Under the pieces are notes generated by a model, which was not told where the DNA came from, searched no databases, and saw only the letters and a list, made by a program, of their open reading frames with translations. 5,052 nucleotides of DNA, from NCBI GenBank assembly GCA_017555325.1, contig JAFZGR010000212.1, positions 1-5,052 on the forward strand, written 5' to 3'. The position numbers and the translations under genes were made by a program. Shown here piece by piece: positions 1-5,052 of this stretch (positions are counted from its first letter, which is position 1; each line of letters opens with the position of its first letter). The DNA is from Alphaproteobacteria bacterium (GTDB lineage Bacteria; Pseudomonadota; Alphaproteobacteria; CAAHEQ01; UBA3637).

Positions 1-74
1 ACCCCTATAACGGCTAAAACGCCTAGCATTTCAACCATACTGCGACCTGTTTCTTGCGCTTTCTTTTTAAACAT
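1..74 (-). CDS. Type IV prepilin-like protein, N-terminal fragment
   Basis: Only the first 24 codons lie in the window; the gene continues past base 1. The visible peptide has a short positively charged leader (MFKKKAQETG) followed by RSMVEMLGVLAVIG. This is the layout of a type IV prepilin or pseudopilin: basic leader, glycine before the peptidase cleavage site, glutamate at position +5 of the mature protein, then a hydrophobic helix. Such proteins are cleaved and N-methylated by prepilin peptidase and built into pili or type II secretion pseudopili at the inner membrane. Arg at +1 and Ser at +2 are unusual, since most family members have Phe, Met or Leu at +1. The start at 74 is supported by a GGGGG Shine-Dalgarno stretch (83-87) with 8 bases of spacing; another ATG at 82 is out of frame. 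Which pilin subfamily it belongs to cannot be seen from this fragment. Confidence 0.72.
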   Translation of the reverse strand, partial: MFKKKAQETGRSMVEMLGVLAVIG

Positions 75-353
75 GCCAACATCCCCCGTAAAAATACTAC
101 TACTTTATAGTATATTAAAAGGTACCTTTTTTTCCCTATTCGAATCGGTAAAATCCGATTTTTTATAAAATGAAAGATTATCTTTTTAGATGAATATCTT
201 AATCAAAATTTAAAAAATTATCAAAATGTGTAAAAAATTGTTGCGTTTTAACGTACCTTTTTTAGAGCGATAAGATTAAATGAACATAATCATACCCGTC
301 ACAATATGACATTGTGTCGTTCAAATAGAAACAGAAATAACAAAAACTTTATC
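75..353. other. Intergenic region between prepilin-like gene and nagZ
   Basis: About 280 AT-rich bases with no credible reading frame; the longest ATG-initiated frames I checked are under 20 codons and lack a ribosome binding site. The region holds the candidate prepilin promoter, the palindrome at 117-130, a terminator-shaped hairpin at 143-160 followed by T residues on the plus strand, and an inverted repeat CACAAT/ATTGTG (300-305 with 311-316). The last lies just downstream of nagZ but has no T-tract in the nagZ direction. I see no clear Rho-independent terminator for the nagZ operon. Confidence 0.6.
104..206 (-). promoter_or_regulatory. Candidate promoter region of the prepilin-like gene
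   Basis: Two weak candidates are visible on the minus strand. The distal one is TTGATT (206-201), an 18-base spacer, then GATAAT (182-177), which would give a leader of roughly 95 bases. The proximal one is a TATACT or TATAAA box (114-104) without a good -35. Between them lie a short inverted repeat (143-160) and the 14-base perfect palindrome AAAAGGTACCTTTT (117-130). The DNA is very AT-rich, so chance matches are expected and the choice is uncertain. Confidence 0.3.
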
Positions 354-1418
354 TTACTTGTTTTTCAACTGATTTAACACTTCGACCGCATCATAATCCG
401 TATCTAATGTCTGAATATTTTGGGTCAATTCTCGATAACGCACAAAATCATTATCACTTATCACAACATCCCTTTCAACCACAGAAAAACATCGATTTAA
501 TCGTTCCAATGCCTTTTCTGTCAATGGTTTTGCAGATTGGCAAACTTCAAACAAGCCTATCGTTTCTCCCATACAGTAACAAACAGCATCACATCCTGCC
601 TCTAATGATAATTGAGTTCTTTCTTTTAATGAGCCTTTTAATGCATGCATATCAATGGCATCGCTTATTAAAAAACCGTCAAATCCGATTTTTTGACGTA
701 TCAAAATGTCAATTCCTCGTTTGGATTGTGTTATCGGATATTGCGAATCAATACCAGATACAACAATATGTGCCGTCATCCCCATCGGACAAGCAGAGGC
801 ATTTTTCTGAAACGGATAAAAATCCTTTTCCAATTCTAAAACAGATTCGTTCAATATCGGTAAATGCAGATGCGGATCAACAACAACACGACCATGTCCG
901 GGAAGATGCTTCATACACGGAATAATGCCGGCCTTTTTATAACTATCAATTAAAACATGTCCCAAATCTGCAACAACTTTTTCATTTTCCGAAAAACATC
1001 TGCTTTTCAAAACCGGTGCCGTTTGTTCATAACATACATCCAAACACGGGGCATAATTTAAATTAATGCCACACGGTTTTAAAACAGACGCAATCAATTT
1101 TGCATGTAAAGAACTTAACTCTTGTTGTTCTTGTCCGAATAATGCTCCGATACTATATTGAGAAACAAAATCAGGAGCTAATGGTGGCACAAACCGACAA
1201 ACACGTCCGCCTTCCTGATCAATCCCAATCAATACATTTTCACGCCCGATAACTTCTCGAATGGATTGTGTTAATGTTGCGACTTGCGATAATGTTTCTA
1301 TGTTTCGCTTAAACAATGTAATCCCTAACGGATTATAGGCTTCCAAAATACGTTTTTCCGAATCTGTCAATACAGGTCCCGAAATAGAAAGTATTGCCGC
1401 TAAAACCGGTTTCATCAT
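354..1418 (-). CDS. nagZ: Beta-N-acetylhexosaminidase NagZ (glycoside hydrolase family 3)
   Basis: NagZ removes N-acetylglucosamine from GlcNAc-1,6-anhydro-MurNAc (peptide) fragments in the cytoplasm during cell-wall recycling. In many Gram-negatives its products also feed the signal that induces AmpC beta-lactamase. The 354-residue length is normal for the single-domain GH3 form, and no signal peptide is seen. Family motifs occur in order: LGITLFKRNI (31-40), IDQEGGRV (66-73), KHLPGHG (170-176) followed by D181 and H183 (the Asp-His acid/base dyad of NagZ enzymes), MTAHIV (214-219), and ISDAIDM (251-257), where D253 matches the catalytic nucleophile. The gene follows the methyltransferase gene by 6 bases. 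The AGAGGA ribosome site (1426-1421) overlaps the upstream stop, implying coupling. Two adjacent ATGs are available; the second (1415) has the better 5-base spacing, so the true protein may be one residue shorter. Confidence 0.95.
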   Translation of the reverse strand: MMKPVLAAILSISGPVLTDSEKRILEAYNPLGITLFKRNIETLSQVATLTQSIREVIGRENVLIGIDQEGGRVCRFVPPLAPDFVSQYSIGALFGQEQQELSSLHAKLIASVLKPCGINLNYAPCLDVCYEQTAPVLKSRCFSENEKVVADLGHVLIDSYKKAGIIPCMKHLPGHGRVVVDPHLHLPILNESVLELEKDFYPFQKNASACPMGMTAHIVVSGIDSQYPITQSKRGIDILIRQKIGFDGFLISDAIDMHALKGSLKERTQLSLEAGCDAVCYCMGETIGLFEVCQSAKPLTEKALERLNRCFSVVERDVVISDNDFVRYRELTQNIQTLDTDYDAVEVLNQLKNK

Positions 1419-1424
1419 TATCCT

Positions 1425-2504
1425 CTATCGTTTTTGCAGAACACACAAATAAAATCCGTCCGTTTGCGTTAAATACGGCGAATACCGCTTTTCTTTTGTT
1501 ATTAAAAAACGCGGATGTGTTTTTAAAAAATTCTCAATTTGTTGCTCATTTTCATCTCTTGTTAATGAACAGGTAATATATGCCAAATAATGCCCGTTTT
1601 TAACGTATTCCTGAGCCTTGTTCAATATTTCCGCTTGTGTTTTGACAATACTTTGAATTTGATTTTCGGTTATTTTCCAGCGCATATCCGGTGTTCTGCG
1701 CCATGTTCCCGTTCCCGTACATGGCGCATCTACCACAACAAAATCAAACTTTTTATGCGTTTCCGGTAATCGCGTGACCGTTTTAATAATACTTACCTTT
1801 GCCCGAAATGCCCGTTTTCCCAATTCACTCAATCGCTTGTATGATGAATCATACGCCTGAATAAATCCTTTATTTTGCATCAGTTGGGCAAAAATTAATG
1901 ATTTTCCGCCTGTTCCGGCACAAAAATCAAATACATCATCATGTGGTTTAACCCCAATTTCCATAGATAACAACTGGGCACCAGAATCCTGAACTTCAAT
2001 CAAACCTTTTTTATAACTTTTCGTTTCAGACAGATTAACATATCTTTCCAAAACAATACCCAATGAAGATTGCTCACATAAATGAACAGGCAATCCTTCT
2101 TCTTGCAACGTTTGTAAAATTTTATTTCGATTACCGTTTGCTCGTAAAATAATCGGCGCCTCTCCCAACATCGCCGACAATTCATTTTTCGCATCCGGCA
2201 CATGTGGAATAAACCATTCTGGCACTTCCCACTTCACCCAATTCGGAGCATCAGACAAATCCGGCAAAGGTTGTAACGATAAATCTATCTTTTCAAACCA
2301 AGAAGCCGTCGGATAAGCATAATTCAAACGTGCTTTTTGCCGAATAACCCGCCAAATCATCTCTAACAACAATTTTCTGTCTTCTGCCTCAATATAGCGA
2401 TGCGATTTTGTATAGGCATTAATAATTTCATTGGCCGTTTCAGCTTTCATATCTATTGTATCCAATAAATCTGCTGCTGTTTTTTGTATTTCTTCTTTCA
2501 ACAT
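1425..2504 (-). CDS. RsmB/NOP-family rRNA (cytosine-C5) methyltransferase
   Basis: This is an S-adenosylmethionine-dependent RNA m5C methyltransferase, most likely acting on 16S rRNA like RsmB (Sun). Residues about 1-65 form a helical RsmB-like N-terminal segment with the ED-R-K-LL pattern near 41-47. The Rossmann methyltransferase domain fills the rest. VQDSGAQLL (171-179) is the typical entry motif, DFCAGTGGKS (193-202) binds SAM, VVDAPCTGTGTWRRTPD (257-273) carries the motif IV cysteine C262, and YITCS (309-313) carries C312, the expected nucleophile. Both cysteines of the two-cysteine mechanism are therefore present. At 359 residues it is shorter than E. coli RsmB (about 429), mainly in the N-terminal half. 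The start at 2504 has a good AAGGA site with 7-base spacing. It is the first gene of an operon with nagZ. Family assignment is firm; the exact target base is not visible, so no symbol is given. Confidence 0.9.
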   Translation of the reverse strand: MLKEEIQKTAADLLDTIDMKAETANEIINAYTKSHRYIEAEDRKLLLEMIWRVIRQKARLNYAYPTASWFEKIDLSLQPLPDLSDAPNWVKWEVPEWFIPHVPDAKNELSAMLGEAPIILRANGNRNKILQTLQEEGLPVHLCEQSSLGIVLERYVNLSETKSYKKGLIEVQDSGAQLLSMEIGVKPHDDVFDFCAGTGGKSLIFAQLMQNKGFIQAYDSSYKRLSELGKRAFRAKVSIIKTVTRLPETHKKFDFVVVDAPCTGTGTWRRTPDMRWKITENQIQSIVKTQAEILNKAQEYVKNGHYLAYITCSLTRDENEQQIENFLKTHPRFLITKEKRYSPYLTQTDGFYLCVLQKR

Positions 2505-2525
2505 AACTTTATCCTTTTTATTTTA

Positions 2526-2554
2526 TTTTTAACACAAATAAACAAAAAGGTCAA
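2526..2554 (-). promoter_or_regulatory. Candidate promoter of the methyltransferase-nagZ operon
   Basis: On the minus strand TTGACC (2554-2549) is followed by a 17-base spacer and TAAAAA (2531-2526). This would start transcription a few bases before the Shine-Dalgarno sequence of the methyltransferase gene, giving a short leader. It sits just downstream of the terminator of the preceding gene, as expected for a new transcription unit. The -10 box is imperfect. Confidence 0.45.
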
Positions 2555-2573
2555 CGAACATATTTTTCAATAA

Positions 2574-2603
2574 CAACAAAAAGGGACAGAATTCTGTCCC
2601 TTT
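2574..2603 (-). terminator. Rho-independent terminator after the 45-codon gene
   Basis: Bases 2580-2603 form a perfect 24-base palindrome around an EcoRI-type GAATTC centre, with core GGGACA and TGTCCC arms extended by A-T pairs. Read on the minus strand it runs into TTTTTGTTGTT, a U-rich tail. On the plus strand the tail is only three T residues followed by CC. It therefore most likely ends transcription of the small gene at 2765-2628, about 25 bases after its stop codon. Confidence 0.85.
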
Positions 2604-2627
2604 CCGTGAGATACAATTTTAGAGAAT

Positions 2628-2765
2628 TTATTTTTCAGCGGAAGGAAGATTTACCTCATTCGTATTCAGAAAATCATGCTGAATTTCTTCGCCAATCGGT
2701 ACAAATAAAAATATAATACCCAAACATAACAGCAAAACCAACATTATCCAAAAACGACTGACCAT
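2628..2765 (-). CDS. Small single-span membrane protein, 45 residues, unknown function
   Basis: I do not recognise this protein. The frame begins MVSRFWIMLVLL, continues as a hydrophobic helix over residues about 6-24, then has Pro-Ile-Gly and a polar acidic C-terminal tail of about 20 residues ending PSAEK. The Arg at position 4 before the helix and the acidic tail suggest a single membrane span with N-in topology, or an uncleaved signal anchor. There is no lipobox: the only cysteine (residue 14) sits mid-helix. Reality is supported by a very strong Shine-Dalgarno sequence, GGGAGGA (2779-2773), 7 bases before the ATG, and by a clean terminator just after the stop. It appears to be a single-gene transcript between the tRNA gene and the methyltransferase operon. 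Genes this short are often missed by automatic annotation. Confidence 0.75.
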   Translation of the reverse strand: MVSRFWIMLVLLLCLGIIFLFVPIGEEIQHDFLNTNEVNLPSAEK

Positions 2766-2808
2766 ATGTTATTCCTCCCGCTCTGCAAATGAGGTTTAAA
2801 ACCATACT

Positions 2809-2870
2809 TGTCAAATATTTTTTTGTTTTTCTAAACCTTAGGCGTATTATTTTTATATATTAATAGTCAA
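2809..2870 (-). promoter_or_regulatory. Possible promoter region of the 45-codon gene
   Basis: Two -35-like hexamers are present on the minus strand: TTGACA (2814-2809), which has no convincing -10 at normal spacing, and TTGACT (2870-2865), which has TAATAC (2849-2844) at a short 15-base spacing. Inverted repeats AGGTTTA (2792-2798) and TAAACCT (2832-2838) lie in the leader. The gene probably has its own promoter, because the tRNA upstream ends at a strong terminator, but its exact position is unclear. Confidence 0.25.
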
Positions 2871-2931
2871 ATAAATACTTTCGCCTCAAAACTAAAAAAA
2901 TATAATATGCTATAAGTCTTAAAATAAACGT

Positions 2932-2955
2932 AAAAAAAACCACCCAAGAGGGTGG
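2932..2955 (-). terminator. Rho-independent terminator of the tRNA-Thr gene
   Basis: Read on the minus strand, CCACCC (2955-2950), loop TCTT and GGGTGG (2945-2940) form a GC-rich 6-base-pair stem followed by eight T residues (2939-2932). It starts 11 bases after the CCA end of the tRNA. The opposite strand has no T-tract after the stem, so the direction is clear. Confidence 0.93.
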
Positions 2956-2966
2956 ATTAAAAAAAA

Positions 2967-3042
<76 letters not shown>

Positions 3043-3054
3043 AACGTATGAATA

Positions 3055-3083
3055 TATATACAGGATAAAAAAATAAATTGCAA
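3055..3083 (-). promoter_or_regulatory. Promoter of the tRNA-Thr gene
   Basis: On the minus strand TTGCAA (3083-3078) is separated by exactly 17 bases from TATATA (3060-3055), with TG immediately before the -10 box. The expected start lies only a few bases before the mature tRNA 5' end at 3042, so the leader would be very short. Confidence 0.7.
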
Positions 3084-3181
3084 GTACTTTTTTTCATTTT
3101 TTGTGTTTTTTTTGATATCTATTTAATATTATTAATTTTATCAATTGGTTATTTTTTAAAAAACACATACGCATTCTATCA

Positions 3182-3210
3182 TTGACAAAAAAAACATTAT
3201 TCATTATTTT
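3182..3210 (+). promoter_or_regulatory. Promoter of the EamA transporter gene
   Basis: A perfect -35 TTGACA (3182-3187), a 17-base A/T-rich spacer and TATTTT (3205-3210) form a good sigma-70-type promoter. Transcription would start about 18 bases before the ATG at 3235, just leaving room for the GGAGG site at 3226-3230. Confidence 0.65.
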
Positions 3211-3234
3211 ATTTTTAAAAACAATGGAGGAAAC

Positions 3235-3648
3235 ATGTGGATTCTTTTTGCTTTTGGTGCCGCAATCTTTGCTGCCTTAACAACCATTCTTGCTAAAATA
3301 GGAATAGAAGGCATTAATTCAAACTTGGCAACCGCTATACGTACAGTTGTTATTTTAATTTTAGCATGGGCAATTGTTTTTATCAATGGTCAATCACATC
3401 AAATCAATCATATTTCCAACAAAAACTGGATTTTTTTAATTGCTTCGGGTATTGCTACCGGTTTATCTTGGTTATGTTATTTTAAAGCCTTACAACTCGG
3501 AGAAGCAAGCAAAGTCGCCCCGATTGATAAATTCAGTATTGTCTTAACAATTATTTTTGCAACACTTTTCTTAAACGAAGTCCTTACGTGGAAAATCGTT
3601 ATCGGTTGTACACTGATAACAGCAGGTACAATTTTTATGCTTTTATAA
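3235..3648 (+). CDS. Half-size EamA-family (DMT superfamily) transporter
   Basis: This is an inner-membrane protein of the drug/metabolite transporter superfamily with one EamA repeat instead of the usual two. Five hydrophobic spans can be read at about residues 2-20, 32-51, 64-84, 93-113 and 118-136. Features typical of the EamA repeat include the early AALTTILAKIG segment (13-23), YFKALQLGEASKVAPID (82-98), and FLNEVLTWK (112-120) before the last helix. The 137-residue length matches the stand-alone single-domain group (COG2510-like predicted membrane proteins) and not the roughly 300-residue ten-span proteins, so it presumably works as a dimer. The substrate cannot be inferred. The start has GGAGG 4 bases upstream, slightly close but the only good site. 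The gene has its own promoter and converges on the MATE gene, with 2 bases between the stops. Confidence 0.88.
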   Translation: MWILFAFGAAIFAALTTILAKIGIEGINSNLATAIRTVVILILAWAIVFINGQSHQINHISNKNWIFLIASGIATGLSWLCYFKALQLGEASKVAPIDKFSIVLTIIFATLFLNEVLTWKIVIGCTLITAGTIFMLL

Positions 3649-3673
3649 AACTAATCTTTTTCCAAGATTTTAT
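3645..3673. terminator. Weak AT-rich hairpin at the convergent gene ends
   Basis: AATCTT (3653-3658) and AAGATT (3664-3669) can pair around a TTTCC loop, with flanking ATAAA and TTTAT able to extend the stem past a bulge. It spans the junction of the two convergent genes and overlaps the last codons of the MATE gene. It could act as a weak two-way terminator, but the stem is almost all A-T and the T-tracts are short. Confidence 0.25.
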
Positions 3674-5045
3674 CACAACGGGGAATAGCACATTTTTGAT
3701 CTATTTTTCCAAACAACGGAACTCGATATTTATGGACAATCACAAAGTAGCCGATAATGACAATACAGGCCCCGCCTATCCAAGCAATTGGTCCAGCATA
3801 ACAAATACCGATATATCCATAAAAAGAAGCCAGATAAAAAGCCGCAAATCCCCGCATACCCAATTCTACCAAACCGGATAACAACGGCAATAATGGATAT
3901 CCCATTCCTTGTAAAGCTTGGCGAAAAACAAAAATCAAACCCAAAAAGAAATAGAACAATGATGTCACTTGCACATATTGGGTAGCTTTGTTTAATACTT
4001 CCTGATTAGGATTACTCAAAAAGAAAGCAGCAAATTCACTCCCCCATTCATAAGCACAAATAGTCATTACTAATCCGATACCGCTGACAAACACAAAACA
4101 TTGCAAAACACCCTGTCGAATTCGTCGAATTAAACAAGCGCCAAAATTTTGTGCCGTATAAGTTGCCAAACCGATACCCAATGAAAACAAGGGAACCGTT
4201 GCAATATGTTCAATCCGCCCGGCTGCTGAAAAAGCCGCTATCGTATCCGTTCCGAACTTATTACAAATACTTTGAACAATAATAACCCCCAACCCAATAA
4301 CGGAAAATTGCAATGACATCGGAATGGCGACCTTTAAGTGCTCCAACAAAAAACGTCCGGAAACAGACCAATCACTTTTTCGCAACCGCAAAATCGGAAA
4401 TTTCCAAAACAACCAAACACAACACAAAATAACCGAAATTCCCTGTGCTAATCCTGTTCCGAAAGCAACGCCAACAACATCCATTTTGTAATAACCGATA
4501 AAAGTGACATTAATAATAATATTTAAAACTGAAGCAAAAATTAAAAAATACAAAGGTGTTTTACTATCACCCAAGGCACGCATCACACCGGCTAAATAAT
4601 TATAAAAAAGCATTGCCAGTGCAGCATATGTAATCACCTTTAAAAAACGTCCGCTATCCACATATATATCTGCAGGAACATTCATTTTTTGCAAAATTAA
4701 ATCCAAATTAAACTGGATACAAAACACCACCACAAAACAGCACAAAACCGTCAACATTAATCCACCGCTGAATGATTTACGAACACCACGAATATCATTT
4801 GCTCCAAAACGTTGCGCTGTGATGATACATAATCCGTTTGTAAAACCGGTTGCAATAAACAATGCTATCATAAAAACAGGAGTCATGGCTCCAGCAACGG
4901 CCAAAGCACTCAACCCTAAAAAATGCCCCAAAATATATAAATCCGACAAAATATACAACTGTTGAAAAAAATTACCCAACATAACCGGAATAGAAAACAA
5001 CAGGATTAATTTTATCGGATTACCCTGTGTCATTGACTGTATCAT
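3651..5045 (-). CDS. MATE-family multidrug/sodium antiporter
   Basis: This is an inner-membrane MATE efflux protein, expected to export cationic or organic compounds in exchange for Na+ or H+. The 464 residues and twelve hydrophobic spans fit the family: roughly 12-35, 47-69, 91-113, 132-153, 164-184, 189-213, 236-260, 268-295, 312-332, 355-374, 386-410 and 412-438. The first helix contains the typical IPVMLGNFFQQLY stretch followed by D35. The two-fold family symmetry shows in TAQRFGA (76-82) against TAQNFGA (297-303), each followed by an Arg-rich loop, and in RALGDSKTPL (156-165) against RQALQGMGYPLLPL (375-388). The N-terminal MTQGNPIKLILLFSIP matches the usual start of MATE proteins, so ATG 5045 is plausible. 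Only 7 bases precede it and no Shine-Dalgarno is visible, so an upstream start outside the window cannot be excluded. Substrate unknown. Confidence 0.92.
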   Translation of the reverse strand: MIQSMTQGNPIKLILLFSIPVMLGNFFQQLYILSDLYILGHFLGLSALAVAGAMTPVFMIALFIATGFTNGLCIITAQRFGANDIRGVRKSFSGGLMLTVLCCFVVVFCIQFNLDLILQKMNVPADIYVDSGRFLKVITYAALAMLFYNYLAGVMRALGDSKTPLYFLIFASVLNIIINVTFIGYYKMDVVGVAFGTGLAQGISVILCCVWLFWKFPILRLRKSDWSVSGRFLLEHLKVAIPMSLQFSVIGLGVIIVQSICNKFGTDTIAAFSAAGRIEHIATVPLFSLGIGLATYTAQNFGACLIRRIRQGVLQCFVFVSGIGLVMTICAYEWGSEFAAFFLSNPNQEVLNKATQYVQVTSLFYFFLGLIFVFRQALQGMGYPLLPLLSGLVELGMRGFAAFYLASFYGYIGICYAGPIAWIGGACIVIIGYFVIVHKYRVPLFGKIDQKCAIPRCDKILEKD

Positions 5046-5052
5046 CAGGAAT

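Noticed and set aside
300..316. Inverted repeat CACAAT/ATTGTG after nagZ as its terminator
   Set aside because: The stem is short and AT-rich, and the minus-strand sequence after it (ACGGGTATG) has no U-tract.
151..694. Exact 14-base repeat AAATCCGATTTTTT at 151-164 and 681-694
   Set aside because: One copy is intergenic and one is inside nagZ, and a 14-base match made mostly of A and T is expected by chance at about this scale in a 5 kb AT-rich window.
677..698. Hairpin CGTCAAA / TTTGACG inside nagZ
   Set aside because: It falls in conserved NagZ coding sequence (residues about 241-249, just before the catalytic SD) and is explained by the codons; no sign of a regulatory role.
407..925. 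A 172-codon open frame on the plus strand opposite nagZ
   Set aside because: It lies wholly antisense to a gene with all NagZ catalytic motifs, and its product is low-complexity and rich in Gln, His and Ser without any recognisable domain. It is a shadow frame.
1394..1576. A 60-codon plus-strand frame across the nagZ/methyltransferase junction
   Set aside because: It is antisense to both genes, including the conserved YITCS motif region, and has no supporting signals.
3204..3386. A 60-codon minus-strand frame opposite the start of the EamA gene
   Set aside because: It overlaps the EamA promoter and coding start, and its Lys/Ile/Ala-rich composition reflects the complement of hydrophobic codons.
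3588..3985. Two plus-strand open frames opposite the end of the MATE gene
   Set aside because: They are antisense to conserved transmembrane coding sequence of the MATE protein, lack ribosome sites, and encode low-complexity polar peptides.

Overview
This is an AT-rich bacterial chromosome segment of ordinary, compact gene content. The organism is most likely Gram-negative: it carries a cytoplasmic NagZ-type peptidoglycan-recycling glucosaminidase and the start of a type IV prepilin-like protein. From memory, the prepilin motif (GRSMVEMLGVLAVIG) resembles proteins annotated in low-GC uncultured gut alphaproteobacteria. That placement is an inference and could not be tested here. No insertion sequence, phage gene, CRISPR array or origin is visible.

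Left part, minus strand: the window opens with the first 24 codons of a prepilin-like gene (74 down to 1, running off the edge). About 280 bases without a gene follow, holding candidate promoter elements and small inverted repeats. Next is a two-gene operon read right to left: an RsmB/NOP-family rRNA cytosine-C5 methyltransferase (2504-1425), then nagZ (1418-354) only 6 bases behind it. The nagZ ribosome binding site overlaps the upstream stop codon, so the two genes are probably translationally coupled.

Middle part, minus strand: a 45-codon single-span membrane protein gene (2765-2628) has a strong Shine-Dalgarno sequence and its own hairpin terminator (2580-2603). To its right is a tRNA-Thr(UGU) gene with encoded CCA (3042-2967), complete with a good promoter (3055-3083) and a strong Rho-independent terminator (2932-2955).

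Right part: a half-size EamA/DMT membrane transporter (3235-3648, plus strand) has its own consensus promoter. It converges with a MATE-family multidrug/sodium antiporter (5045-3651, minus strand), whose start lies at the window edge. Only 2 bases separate the two stop codons.

Functionally the genes are independent housekeeping or transport units: translation (rRNA methyltransferase, tRNA), wall recycling (NagZ), small-molecule transport (EamA, MATE) and a pilus or secretion component. I found no convincing undescribed system. The points most worth a second look are the atypical prepilin, the small membrane gene, the U-U mismatch in the tRNA anticodon stem, and the nagZ/methyltransferase pairing.
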